Assembly: GCA_017654935.2 (NCBI GenBank)
Contig: CM065682.1
Coordinates: 77,824,080-77,888,079, forward strand
Length of the DNA stretch: 64,000 nucleotides
Origin: Phymorhynchus buccinoides
Taxonomy: Eukaryota > Mollusca > Gastropoda > Neogastropoda > Raphitomidae
Direction: 5' to 3'
Positions 1 through 48,470 of the stretch are shown one piece after another. The notes beneath the pieces were generated by a model, which worked only from the letters and a program-made list of their open reading frames with translations, did no database searches and was not told the origin of the DNA. The translations under genes and the position numbers were made by a program. Numbering within the stretch: the first letter of the stretch is position 1; each line of letters begins with the position of its first letter.

Positions 1-72
1 AGACCCTAAATTATGTGACCCGCATTTTGAGGGAACATAGGCAAGCGCTTGCATCTGTCAGAGCCTTAATCA

Positions 73-506
73 TTAACCCTTTCACCGCCAGCCATTTTTC
101 AAGCATAAATTTCTGTCAAAACTTGTCTGGGTAAAGAAAAGTTGGTGTCTGCAATACTGTGAATCCCCACTGTGACATGTATCAAATAAAGCCTTCCCTT
201 GTCTCCACATCAGCAATAGTGTGAATCCCCACTGTGACATGTATCAAATAAAGCCTTCCCTTGTCTCCGTAGATTAACAACATAAGGTGATTGCATAACA
301 GATCCCAATTTCATGCCTTTAAGGGCCAGCCACACATCGGCTAAAATCGTACGATACGATTCGATCACGCGGTCTCGAAGCGCGAATCACATTTGTTCTT
401 GGAGACCATGTGATCGAATGGTGTCGTGCGATTTTAGCTGCCGTGTGGCTGGCCGTGACTGGTGTGTTGAATGGGAATGATGCAGAAATGGCGGCGAAAG
501 GGTTAA
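73..506. mobile_element. piggyBac-like MITE, copy 1 (with nested foldback)
   Basis: Bounded by TTAA, with terminal inverted repeats TTAACCCTTTCACCGCCA and GGCGGCGAAAGGGTTAA. It contains a 58-bp direct duplication at about 150-266 and a foldback element at 324-454. TTAA targets and CCCTTT tips are typical of piggyBac-type elements. No transposase is present. Confidence 0.82.
324..454. mobile_element. Foldback MITE nested in copy 1
   Basis: GGCCAGCCACAC at the left end and GTGTGGCTGGCC at the right end open a near-continuous inverted repeat of about 60 bp per arm, including ATCGTACGATACGATTCGATC against GATCGAATGGTGTCGTGCGAT. It is absent from the other copies of the host MITE. Confidence 0.82.
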
Positions 507-2623
507 GGGGAGTCGCATTGAATCACTGAAAATATACAGTGATTTGTCTCATTTCATACGCTTTTTTACTTCCCTTTGTTGCATGAATTTAGGGACACCC
601 TTGTACTGTTTATCCGTATGTAAATAATTACAGCAGCATTTACGACTGTATCTTCCGTCCACATGCCAGTATAGTTTATAAGCAACGGGTTGTCAGCATT
701 GTAATGTTTAAGCATTATTTGTTTTGTGAGAAGAAAAAAAAATCTTTTTCGCCAAATTTGTTGACCCTGTTTTGTTTTGCTTTTTGTATTTGGAGGTGGT
801 TTTTTGAAGTTATCAAATTTGTATGAAAGATAATGCTTAAAATTTACACGAGAAAAATGTGTGTTTATCAAGATGAATTTTGTATTGGTTTTTTGCTATT
901 AGTATTATTGCTCTTATCATTTTAAAGATTTGTTGTTATTAATGCTTTTTGTTCAACTTCTGTAATCGTACAACTGACAAAGGCAGTCCATGCCTGATCC
1001 ACACAACTCTGTGCCAAACTTCTTTTTCAATCCCTTTTCTGCCTCAACATGAGTTTCTACGTTTTTCTGTACTTTCTGTCCCTCGTTTGGTGTTGTTCTG
1101 CAGCATGCTCAGCTTTATTGTGATATGAAAATGTATGTACGTTTTATTTCATTTTAAACTTTTGTATGAAACTGGAATAACGCTTGCAAAGTCAATTGAA
1201 ACTCTGTATGCTTAAAATCAGAAGTCAAGTCTTGAACAAATATGAACACTTAATTTTCTTCTTTTATAATGTTGTTTTCCTGCTCTACATTTCAACCCTA
1301 TTTTCACTTATTGTATGAATTCAGGTGCACCCGAGTTTGTCACGTTGCGAAAATACCACCAACAGTCCTTAGTACTCGCATTAACAAACGCATGAAGCGA
1401 GCCACTCGGCCTCAGTATTTAAGTCAAATTTACTAATGTCGCTTGTTCAATTTGCTTTTGAATGAAATACGTCTGAAGTTGCTTTAACCATGCTGCCAAA
1501 ACTAGTTTTTCTCTTAGTCCCGCCACCGGTCAAACGTTCTCAACTTTAAATTCTTCCATTCGGTTTTGTATTAGTGTCAAGGTGGCATTCGTGTATATTT
1601 TGTAATGATGCGCTTAGAAAGAATTGAATGTGATTTTCAGTTGATCGTTCTGTTAGAATGTTATTTCATTGATTACAGGCATAGTAGCTTTTTTTCCCTC
1701 CCTCCATTGACATGTCAACATTTTGTCAAGTCTTGACCCGTTACTCTGTGTAGTGTCATTGGTGCCGAGTCATTCACTGTATTGTCACTCCACTGCTAAC
1801 AGTGCACGCCACAATAGTAATGTGGTGGATGAATCTCTTACCAACACTGGTCCTTCAGTGCAAACTGGCAGTGAAAAACCTATATCCCAGTGATCGCATT
1901 TACTGGTAATTGTCTGTAAAATACTGATTGCAAAACCAAAATACTGAGCCCAAACAATTGTTCTATCAGTTAAAAGGAACTGATAATTGTTTTGCTAGGA
2001 GTGATATACTTGTTTTGACAGAGGCTTTGATATTGTGATTTTCAGTAGTTTTCACTGGATTTTATTTCCCTATGGGTGAAAGTAAGACATTCTCTCAATC
2101 CTGAAATGACACGTTTCAATGTTCTCTGAATCTTCCCAATCCTGGAGACGTGCGGGGACCGCATTAAAAATAATGTCCAATGCGTGTGTGTGTATGCAGG
2201 ATGGGTGGGGATAAGAACAGTGTTAGAATTGTATATCTATCATGTTTTAATCTGCCATGAATGCTGGCAGAAATGGTGGATTTTATCAGACTGGGTCCAG
2301 ATGACAAGATGGCCAATCGTGAAAACTCTTTGAATTGGGTGTTTTTTTAATCCCAATTTCAGGAACATGCCTGAACTACTTTCTTGGGAAATTGTCGCTG
2401 ATGGTGTTTTTAAAGTTCCTAGCGTGATCACTGTATCGTAAAACCACACGGAGGCAAGGAGTATAAGAAAGCACAAAGCGTGTTGGTGTCAAAGTTGATT
2501 TTATCTATTTAGGATGTGCCTTTCTTCGTCCATTTTCTTTGGCCTTTTTCCCCCCTTTGATCTCATTCGAGTAAGAAATGAAACGGCTCATCGTTAGTGA
2601 TATTAGGTCTGTGATGTTTAGCC
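507..2623. other. AT-rich sequence without supported gene
   Basis: T-rich non-coding sequence with only short ORFs of no recognisable character. It could be intergenic, or the long 3' UTR of a gene to the left. Nothing in it decides which. Confidence 0.5.
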
Positions 2624-2774
2624 TATTTTACGGACTATAAGGCGATACTTTTCCCCAGACTGAGACCCCTGCGCCTTATAATGTGACAGATAATGTAGTC
2701 AGGAAATAGAGTAACAACATCTGAATTTGGAGTCCAATTTGGGGGGTTCGCCTTGTAGTCCGTAAAATACGGTA
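2624..2774. mobile_element. CGGACTATAAGG MITE, copy i
   Basis: Ends TATTTTACGGACTATAAGG and CTTGTAGTCCGTAAAATACGGTA are inverted repeats flanked by TA. This looks like a Tc1/mariner-type MITE. The family has at least six copies in the window and a characteristic internal TTTTCCCCAGACTGAGACCC. Confidence 0.82.
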
Positions 2775-3770
2775 ATTTGTTTGATATTAATAGTTCACAT
2801 GTGTTGATGCCCTTTTTAAAAATATTGTGTTATGCTTTTTTGTTCTTGACATAGCTTTCCTCGCAGAGAACAGAGTTGGGTAAATGGTGGAAAGGGTTAA
2901 AGTCAAGGTGGTGTTTATCACCTTTTTCTTTTTGTTAAAGATTACTGGTAGAACATTGTTTTTAATTTAACACATTGTCAAATGATTTTCTTGGTCTGCT
3001 TATGATTTGTCAATGTTTTTCTCCAGATTAATTGGATGATGAGGGGGAGGGGGGGGGGGATTGAACAAGTTGCCTCGTGTGCCTTCATGATTACTGCCTA
3101 TTTGGGCTAATTTCTTTTATTTTGTACTATGATGGATTGAAACCGATTGGTGAGGCGTGCTTTTTTATAATTGCTTTGTATGTGCACCTGAATGTTCTTT
3201 GTTTTTGTTTTTAACATGTGCTTCCTGATGATATTGTTTATAATATTTTTACGTTTTTGTTTTTCACCTGACTTTTTTTATGAGTGTTATTTCATCTATT
3301 TTTTTAATTTCACATTGTCAAATAATTCATTAATTTTTTTTAAAACACCATTCTAACAATTGTTTTTTCCTTTGAAAAGCATGTTTTGTTTGTTTGCTTT
3401 TTCTTTTGACAAATGTTGATTTTTGTTTTGCATGAATTATTAGTCCAACCCTGAGTCCATGAAGTAGAAATGCTAGTCATTAAGTCTCAGCACTGATGAA
3501 TTAATTTGTTAGGAGATGAGCTAACAATTGTTTGCCTTTTCGCAGTCTCTTTTTTGTCCAAATGCTGATGAAATGCTGTACGCCAGACGTGTGGCAATCT
3601 GCTGATCTGACACGACGACAGTCAAATGCACTTGATGTGTATTACTCTGACTGACATCAATAAAATAAAAAATCTGACTTTCATTTTATTTTCCTGAGAG
3701 CACACATTCACATGTAAAGGCTTTGAGTATCAAAAGATGTATAAAGTTTGACTGGTGTGGACAAGACTGG
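2775..3770. other. AT-rich non-coding stretch
   Basis: No supportable gene. An AATAAAATAAAA run near 3,659 could end a plus-strand transcript coming from the left, but no coding sequence in the window supports that. A G-rich run lies near 3,040-3,060. Confidence 0.4.
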
Positions 3771-3916
3771 TACAGTGGAACCTCCCTCCCATATAAGACT
3801 TTCTTTGAGATATTGCCCTTTGTAAGTGTTAAAATTACCTCCTTTATAAGACCCCTCCCTTGTAAGACCTCATTTTGGACGATTTTTGAAAGTCTTATAA
3901 GGGCGGTTCCACTGTA
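3771..3916. mobile_element. CAGTGGAACCTCCC mariner-like MITE, copy a
   Basis: TACAGTGGAACCTCCC at one end and GGGCGGTTCCACTGTA at the other, about 146 bp, flanked by TA. Internal TATAAGAC motifs repeat in all copies. Confidence 0.85.
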
Positions 3917-4274
3917 GCAGCGTCCATGATTATTTGACCAGAATATTGCACTTATAAATCGTAATAATCATCTTTCACAACTGAATGGGTAATCTCACAT
4001 TTTGTTCTCGTAGTCCATCAGGACTGGTGGTGTTTCATTGCCACCTGGGGGGGCAATTGCTATCATGTATATATATTTTAGACATCTGTAGGGCTCCCTC
4101 CCTTACTAAAAATGTATGATAGCAATATGACGGTGGTAGCTTTCTGTCCGTTGCCATGTGATTTAGAACTACCACTAGTTATGAAGCATGTCACAAATGT
4201 CCATTAGAATTATTTTTTATTCTAACAATTTTGTCTAATCATACAATTGATGAAATATATTGCTACTGGGGACA

Positions 4275-4945
4275 GGACACCCATGGGGCGACCCTACCCA
4301 TGGGGCGTTCTACCCTACCCATGGGGCGTTCTACCCTACCCATGGGGCGTTCTACCCTACCCATGGGGCGTTCTACCCTACCCATGGGGCGTTCTACCCT
4401 ACCCATGGGGCGTTCTACCCTACCCATGGGGCGTTCTACCCTACCCATGGGGCGTTCTACCCTACCCATGGGGCGTTCTACCCTACCCATGGGGCGTTCT
4501 ACCCTACCCATGGGGCGTTCTACCCTACCCATGGGGCGTTCTACCCTACCCATGGGGCGTTCTACCCTACCCATGGGGCGTTCTACCCTACCCATGGGGC
4601 GTTCTACCCTACCCATGGGGCGTTCTACCCTACCCATGGGGCGTTCTACCCTACCCATGGGGCGTTCTACCCTACCCATGGGGCGTTCTACCCTACCCAT
4701 GGGGCGTTCTACCCTACCCATGGGGCGTTCTACCCTACCCATGGGGCGTTCTACCCTACCCATGGGGCGTTCTACCCTACCCATGGGGCGTTCTACCCTA
4801 CCCATGGGGCGTTCTACCCTACCCATGGGGCGTTCTACCCTACCCATGGGGCGTTCTACCCTACCCATGGGGCGTTCTACCCTACCCATGGGGCGTTCTA
4901 CCCTACCCATGGGGCGTTCTACCCTACCCATGGGGTGTTCTACCC
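4275..4945. repeat. 21-bp minisatellite, about 31 units
   Basis: Near-perfect units of GGGGCGTTCTACCCTACCCAT. Because 21 is a multiple of three and the unit has no stop in several frames, it makes long artefactual ORFs on both strands. The uniformity implies recent expansion or homogenisation. Confidence 0.97.
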
Positions 4946-5815
4946 CAGGGTCGCCCAACCCCCACCCCTGGGGTGCCCAATCCCCACCCCTGGGGCGTTC
5001 TACCCCTACGGCGCCCAACCCCTACCCCTGGGGTGCCCAATCCCCACCCCCTGGGGCGTTCTACCCCTACCCCTGGGGTGCCCAATCCCCACCCCTGGGG
5101 TGCCCAATCCCCACCCCTGGGGCGTTCTACCCCTACGGCGCCCTACGGCGCCCAACCCCTACCCCTGGGGTGCCCAATCCCCACCCCCTGGGGCGTTCTA
5201 CCCCTACCCCTGGGGTGCCCAATCCCCACCCCTGGGGTGCCCAATCCCCACCCCTGGGGCGTTCTACCCCTACGGCGCCCTACGGCGCCCAACCCCTACC
5301 CCTGGGGTGCCCAATCCCCACCCCCTGGGGCGTTCTACCCCTACCCCAGGGGCACCCAATCCCCACCCACCCCCTAGGGCGCCCAACCCCTACCCCTGGG
5401 GTGCCCAATCCCCACCCCCTGGGGCGTTCTACCCCTACCCCAGGGGCACCCAATCCCCACCCACCCCCTAGGGCGCCCAACCCCTACCCCTGGGGTGCCC
5501 AATCCCCACCCCCTGGGGCGTTCTACCCCTACCCCAGGGGCACCCAATCCCCACCCACCCCCTAGGGCGCCCAACCCCTACCCCTGGGGTGCCGTTCTAC
5601 CCCCCCTGGGGCGCCCTACCGCCCAATCCCCACCCCTGGGGCGCCCAATCCCCACAGCTGGGGCGTTCTACCCCCACCCCTGGGGCGTTCTACCCCTGGG
5701 GTGCCCACCCCACCCCAGGGGTGTTCTACCCTACCCATGGGGCGTTCTATCCCTACCCCCCAGGGGCGTTCTATCCCTACCCCCCAGGGGGAGCCCTGAT
5801 CTCTCCTCACAGCCC
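4946..5815. repeat. GC-rich degenerate repeats derived from the 21-bp array
   Basis: Irregular CCCCTGGGG / CCCAATCCCCACC blocks continuing the 21-bp array, including about three copies of a ~94-bp higher-order unit (5,326-5,600). Not coding. Confidence 0.9.
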
Positions 5816-6077
5816 ATAGAGCTTAAAGAAACTGTCTTAATAAATAAGTGAACTGAATCTAAAAAAACCCACTAATTTCAGAAATTGTTATACATGGCTG
5901 TGCGAAAAATGACATTTTGACATGCTTCATAACGGGGATAACATAATTCACGTGATAAGACAAAGCTACCCCTTTCACATTATCATACAATTGGTAAAGG
6001 AAGATCCTACAGATGTCAAAAATAGCTATTGCCCCCACATTTCGAGGGCCCTTTTGGGGTCTAACCTGATGGACTGA

Positions 6078-6451
6078 CTGAAGGCTTCATTACCTCGCTT
6101 CCATGCATTTTCAACACTCAATCACTACCATCTACACTGTCCAAAAACAAACTACAAGTATGCAATTATATTGGATTTAAAATGTTAGGAATGTAAATCG
6201 TTCCAAAAATCAAACATCCCAAAATGTTCCAAAAAAAGGACGGTAACATTGATTGCTCTTTTGATAGGATTTTTAAAAACAAAACAAAATTGTTTTAAAT
6301 TGGCTGGCACGAAAATGGATTTTGAAAGGGTAGATGGTGATAACCTGTGACTAAAGCTTAAAAGATGCACAAAAGATAAGATATAAAACATTCTCTAAAT
6401 CATTACCCCCAAATTCTACAGTGCAACCAAACCAAAGTACAGAGTTACTGA
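6078..6451. other. Unannotated spacer
   Basis: AT-rich sequence without recognisable features. Confidence 0.4.
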
Positions 6452-6623
6452 TACAGTCAAACCTCTATATTAAGACTTTCAAAGAGTCAGAAAAATGGGT
6501 CTCAATTTGGAGGATTCTTATAACAGAGGTCAGTTTTATACATAAAATATAGTAAGCCACATAATTCCGTTTTTTTAAAAATCAGTATTAACTGAGGGGT
6601 CTTATAATAGAGGTTTGACTGTA
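6452..6623. mobile_element. Mariner-like MITE, diverged copy b
   Basis: TACAGTCAAACCTCTATAT and ATAGAGGTTTGACTGTA are inverted ends; the interior keeps TATAAGAC/CTTATAA motifs. It is a relative of the CAGTGGAACCTCCC family. Confidence 0.75.
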
Positions 6624-6717
6624 TAAATCGTGTATCCCATCTCGCCATCTCCAGCAAACCTGTTTTTAACATTTACATACCCTGTGTTGAATTATATACG
6701 CCATACAACTCACTTAA

Positions 6718-6961
6718 TTAACCCTTTCACCGCCAAAGTCGCATTTTAGCACCACAGTGACTTAACACCTATGTCACTAAAGCATCAAATTGGGGTCTAT
6801 TATCCAAAGACCCTATTGTCTTAGTTTTGGGAAGTAAGAATAGGCCTTGTTTTATATATGTCACAGAAGAATCCCCAATACTGCAGATGGATGTTATTCT
6901 CTACCCAGGTAAATTTAATGGAACATTTTGGCTGAAATATGGCTGGCGGTGAAAGGGTTAA
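6718..6961. mobile_element. piggyBac-like MITE, copy 2
   Basis: TTAACCCTTTCACCGCCA to GGCGGTGAAAGGGTTAA, 244 bp with TTAA at both ends. The interior is shared with the copies at 7,996 and 35,010. Confidence 0.88.
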
Positions 6962-7995
6962 ACAGGTAGAAGGGGAATTGATGTCTAGAACATTGACAAC
7001 TACTGAAACTATGTACATAGTCACTCTGAAATAATAAGCACACACACACATGCACACTTCCACTCTCAATAAGCAAATGCATGCATACTTCCCAGCATGG
7101 AAACACATGCGTGCGTGCACACTACATTTTTAGCACACAGACACTGTCCCTGAGTTGGAGGCTGTAACAGTGGAAGGCTTCAAATCCCAACTAGAATACA
7201 TATATACACACACCCTACTCTAACCCCACCCCTTCCTCCAGTAGTCACCCACAACACCCACCACGCCCTTTCACCCCCACCCCCCCAAACCATCTTCAAA
7301 GTTGGAGGCTGTGACACTGACAGTGGAAGGCTTCAAATCCTGACTAGAATATATATATACACACACACCCCTACTCTAACCCTACCCCTTCCTCCAGTAG
7401 TCACCCACCAAGCCCTTCCCCCCCCTCCAAACCGACTTCAAAGTATCCCTACAAGCAACTGTGACGTAAGCTGCTAGACTGGATAGTCCCCCAGTTTCAA
7501 GGGTGCTCCAGGGAAATTAAAAACATCCTGCAAGAGGGCAGCCCCGGCGGAGTGCAGGGGCAGCGCACACATTTACTGCTCTGTTTCCACCCCTCTGGAC
7601 CAGTACAAGTGCTACATTCCTTTGAATATAGCAAATGGTTATATAGGCCCTTTTTATTGTACAAGTGTGTAAGAAAATCGTTGCTTCTCAAATTTTCATA
7701 ATCCAGCAACGCTGGCTCTAGGCAATTAAAAAATTCTGCATTTCAGGACATCGTGCAAGGAGCATCCATGCAGTTTTTACTATGACAACCGAACCAACGG
7801 CAAGATTATGGAGATTGTTCAAGGACAGAACGAGTCCTAGTGACGTCCTTACAAAATAAGCTACATGTACAACAGGGTGTTTGGGGCCGGGGGTGTGTAC
7901 TGCACACTACTGCCCACATCTTTCTGCCCGCAGTAGTGGTGAACTCTTCTTGTGCGAGGCTTTCAGTGAAAAACAAGGTCTCCCATCCGCGGCAA
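6962..7995. other. Non-coding; two ~150-bp direct copies at 7,150-7,445
   Basis: A segment beginning GTTGGAGGCTGT and containing ATATATACACACACCC and CTTCCTCCAGTAGTCACCC occurs twice in tandem. The rest shows no supportable gene. Confidence 0.6.
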
Positions 7996-8216
7996 TTAAC
8001 CCTTTCACCGCCAATGTCGAATTTTAGCACCACGTCACTAAAAGGCATCAAATCAGGACTTGTTATCCAAAGACCCTGTTTTCTTAATTTTGGGAGGTAA
8101 GGCTAGGCCTAATGTTGTACAGAGGAATTCCCAATATTGCAGATATTTTATTTTCTCTACCCAGTTAAGTTTAATGGTATTTTTTGGCTGAAAAATGGCT
8201 GGCGGCAAAAGGTTAA
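7996..8216. mobile_element. piggyBac-like MITE, copy 3
   Basis: TTAACCCTTTCACCGCCA at the left and GGCGGCAAAAGGTTAA at the right, with the family interior. Confidence 0.85.
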
Positions 8217-8337
8217 ACTTAAAGGGACTATTTGGGGAGAAAATCACTGCTAGATGTGCGTAGTATCTTTGTGATCACGCATAGGAAGGTCTGTAAATTT
8301 GTGTACGCATCTGTGTGTTTGTGCATTTCCTCTTTTG

Positions 8338-8463
8338 TACAGTGGAACATCCCTATTACCGGTAAGGCCTTGAAAAATCGGTAGTCCGGGATATGAAGGG
8401 GAATATTGGTGAATTGTTTTGGGGTCACATCTTGGAGGGAGTCTTATAGGGAGGTTCCACTGT
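8338..8463. mobile_element. Mariner-like MITE, diverged copy c
   Basis: TACAGTGGAACATCCC and GGGAGGTTCCACTGT ends, 126 bp, with a degenerate interior. Confidence 0.7.
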
Positions 8464-9399
8464 TGAAGGAATACCCCACAACCAAGGACAGACTTTCCAT
8501 AAAAGTTACTTTGTTTTTGAATGATACGATATAAACTGGTAGATTTTAATTAATCTTACTATCTATTTTAACTAAATACTTACCAACACCTAAAACAACT
8601 GCATTAGCCTTAATCGACCTGGAGCTGTACCATAGCATATAGAAAAACGAAAGTAGCCCATTGACCTTGACCCTATACCGGATATGGCCGGGGGTTACTC
8701 CCCCCTGCCTCAATAGTGGCTGGTCCAATGAGATACTAGTTCCGTCATCTTAGATTTTACAGCAAGCATCAATTAATGATATGATATAAGTTGATCAATC
8801 AGTAGTGCTTATCACAGCAGGATCAATGTATATTCACAAACGTTACCCAGCAGTTTTTCATTTAAAACAAAGTAATCCAGCAGTTTTTCATTAAAAACAA
8901 AGTAATCTATCATTGGTGATTGCCAAAGCAGGATCATCAGTACATTGGTACAACATGGATTCGACACGACCAGAAAGACATGTGGTAAATACGACATTGG
9001 CACAACCATGCATAAACACAACATTCGCCACTTGTGCATCTTTCTCTCATCCAGTATCACAAAAGCGGGATGCATAATAGCATACATCCTATTAAAAAAT
9101 TATTATTTTTTAAAGCTGTTGAATACTGCAGGTTCAAGAATACCGATTGTCCAACAGCACATTTTCCAAAACCATGACTGAAATGCCACAAACGTGTAAA
9201 CTAGCATCTATGGTGATCACACACCCAGTAAACTGGTCTCACAACATACAATATTAATGAGACATCTCTCAGAGTAGCCCTCAGTCTCCAGTTTTGAACA
9301 AGAGCTCTGATGGAAAGATGAACTGTTTCTCCTTCTTCAACCACTCGAGTCTTCTGTCATATGAGCGCAGATGCATCATGCTGCCGTTATACTCTTAAG
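8464..9399. other. Non-coding stretch
   Basis: No gene supported. A ~40-bp direct duplication (CAGCAGTTTTTCATT...AAAACAAAGTAATC) lies at about 8,848-8,912. Confidence 0.4.
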
Positions 9400-9600
9400 A
9401 AATAATTAGGCCCAGCATGTCCGACTTAGGCTGGAGAAAATATTTGTAAGAATTTCTAGAAGGCAGGAGAATGGAGCAGTAAGTCAGAAAGCTAGTAGAT
9501 AACAGGAAGCAAAGGGAAAAGGCAGAGTTAAAGAGAGGGACAGATTAGAGCAAGTTGCAGGCACAACTTCCATAAGGTGGAGGAACTATTTGTTGCTCCT
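9400..9600 (+). repeat. Dispersed repeat X (head A), copy 1
   Basis: Starts near AAATAATTAGGCCCAGCATG and runs through AAGCAAAGGGAAAAGGCAGAG and ACTTCCATAAGGTGGAGGAAC. This is the SINE-like family that recurs about ten times in the window. Confidence 0.75.
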
Positions 9601-9722
9601 TCCAAGAATGGGTTTTACTGAAGATGGATATGCTAACTTGTTTGCTTAGAGGCTAATATCATGCTATAGCAATTGAAGATTCAGGCTTCCACCTAGTCTG
9701 CCCTTGGTGAAAGGGGGATTTT

Positions 9723-10035
9723 TGCCTTGGTGTTCCTCTTCTGTTCCCAGACCATAAGGCCATAATGGGTAAGGTACGTATGTGTCCGGTCTTCACTTTT
9801 CACTGGTCTCCCCGCTGTATACAGCCGACAGTCTGATTTCCGAGGAGCTCAAAGGAAAAAGATCTGGACGATTTTTTGGAGAGAAAAAAAGGCCGGAAAA
9901 TGGGCCAAGTCAGAAAGATGACGGAAAGCAAAGAGAAAAGGCTGTGTCAAAGAGTGATAGATTAGAGGAAGTTGCAAGCACAGAACTTCCAGAAGGTGGG
10001 GGAACTATTTATACAAAAAACCCTGGTATATCCAT
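9723..10035 (+). repeat. Dispersed repeat X (head B), copy 2
   Basis: A different 5' part (GTTCCCAGACCATAAGGCC, GTGTCCGGTCTTCAC) joined to the same body as copy 1 (GGCAGAGTC-like run, ACTTCCAGAAGGTGGGGGAAC). Confidence 0.75.
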
Positions 10036-10119
10036 GGGGAGACCTCAACGTTCAACTGGCTGATTTCATTCCCTTCAATTTTTTTTATATTAGACTTCAA
10101 ACCGAGGTTCTACGTGCAA

Positions 10120-10210
10120 TGGGTGGCGTGACTCTGGCTGCGACGCGCTCTCCAGGTGGAAGCAACCTGAATTTCACAGAGAGGCCTCTGTGACTATAAA
10201 GTACCAAATA
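10120..10210 (+). repeat. tRNA-headed SINE, 3' part
   Basis: CTGGCTGCGACGCGCTCTCC, CCTGAATTTCACAGAG and GTGACTATAAAGTACC match the tail of the full SINE at 42,350. Confidence 0.72.
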
Positions 10211-10560
10211 CAAAAAAAAAATCTAACAAAAATACCAACACATTTCATAATCAAGCGCATATTAAAATCCCATACAACCTGTAAAATGCATGCACAGATG
10301 CATACAAATATTTAGGGGGTGGGGGGGGGGGGGTAACTGAGCAAGCTGCAATGCGCTTCCTAGCCAGGGCAGTGCAAATGTCTCTTGCAGCAAACAGTTC
10401 ACTTTGTACAGTTTATGCATAACGTTATAATACAGTAGATTCAGATCCCCACGAAGCAGACCACACTGATCTGAACACACACACAAAGGGTTTTCCAGAG
10501 CCGTCATACAGGATGCGAAGAAATCTCCAGAGTTAATGTTTCCCTCATGTTTCTCCAGAG

Positions 10561-10748
10561 TAAGGCCGTGTACACACATAAGCGGATATTCCATGCGGAA
10601 ACCCATAAATCCATAAATAAGTGAAACAAAAGGGAAAAGATTTGCGCATGTGTCCGAATTTCCCCTATATGCGTAAACTTTTATTCTCTTTTCTTCCACT
10701 TATTTAGGCTTTTCCGTACAGAACTTATGCGTCTAATGCAAACCCGGC
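10561..10748 (-). mobile_element. GGCCGTGTACACACATAAGC MITE, copy 1
   Basis: About 190 bp, found in inverse orientation at 51,328-51,524. Ends GGCCGTGTACACACATAAGC and TTAGACGC-like ACTTATGCGTCTAATG are loosely inverted. Probably a non-autonomous DNA element. Confidence 0.65.
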
Positions 10749-10945
10749 TTTATTGTTCTTTGCGTTTCCATAGTTTCTCCAGTTATTGTTCTTTGAGTTT
10801 CCCTCAAGTTTCTCCAGAGTTATTGTTCTTTGCGTTTCCCTAGAGCATATCCAGAGTTATTGTTCTTTGAGTTTCCCTCAAGTTTCTCCAGAGTTATTGT
10901 TCTTTGAGTTGCCCTAGAGTTGATCCAGAGTTATTGTTCTTTGAA
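10741..10945. repeat. ~43-bp tandem repeat, about 5 units
   Basis: Units of AGTTATTGTTCTTTGAGTTT followed by CCCTCAAGTTTCTCCAG, in the predicted 3' UTR region of TTYH. Confidence 0.8.
10749..10754 (-). promoter_or_regulatory. Candidate TTYH polyadenylation signal
   Basis: AATAAA on the minus strand, about 310 bases past the predicted stop codon. It sits at the edge of a MITE copy, so another site may be used. Confidence 0.25.
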
Positions 10946-11059
10946 ATTGCTCTTCTCGTTCCTAGGGAAACACAAAGGGACATAATAAAAGGAACATGAG
11001 GGCTTGTGGACAGATCCCATAGACCATCACACCGCCCGTCACTGTGCAGAGGACAGTCG

Positions 11060-47975
<36,916 letters not shown>

Positions 47976-48470
47976 AGCGAATTCTGTCCGAACTACCTAC
48001 TCGTGCAAAGAAAACGGTAAATGTTTAGCAAGCTTTGCCAACAGTCACAGGCGTGCGGTTTTCACTTCTTTTCGAAGAGCTACCACAGTCACTGTCACTT
48101 TTCTTTCTTCTTCCTTCTACAATCAATCACCCTCTCTCTTGTCACATGCACACACAATTGTGCCATGTGGTCGACTAACGATAATATTTTGATCCGAGGT
48201 TTGTAGTGTAGAAATCCACTCACTCCATCTACAAACTTTCGAAGGATTCACACACACGTGAGCTTCAAACCCTCAGTCGGGATTCGCAACCTCGTTTCAA
48301 AACGAAAGTACGCGCATAAGCCAATCGACGTTCTTTCGCGAAAAACAATGCCGGTCACGTGATTATCTGTTGGACCCTCGCTTGCAAAGTTGCAGTTTAG
48401 CTGCCCCCCCCCCCCCCCCCCCCCCCCCCCTCTCGTGTTTTGGTCTACGGCTTCCAATATATATCAATTT
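47976..48470 (-). promoter_or_regulatory. TTYH: Region upstream of TTYH: likely 5' UTR and promoter
   Basis: By position only. It includes a 34-bp poly-C run at about 48,397-48,430. No TATA box or splice acceptor for an extra 5' exon could be identified confidently. Confidence 0.35.

Larger units (their letters stand above)
4011..6077. mobile_element. Long-TIR element enclosing a minisatellite
   Basis: The ~190 bp at the left (from AGTCCATCAGG through GCAATTGCTATCATG, GACATCTGTAGGG and TTATGAAGCATGTCA) reappears inverted at the right (TGACATGCTTCATAA, CCTACAGATGTC, AATAGCTATTGCCCCC, CCTGATGGACT). The arms are diverged but collinear. Between them lies the 21-bp minisatellite and its GC-rich derivative. 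Confidence 0.75.

Noticed and set aside
4231..5815. Long ORFs in several frames (up to 444 codons) over the 21-bp repeat
   Set aside because: The 21-bp unit is a multiple of three and stop-free, so every frame is open by construction. No start context, splice signal or non-repeat domain.
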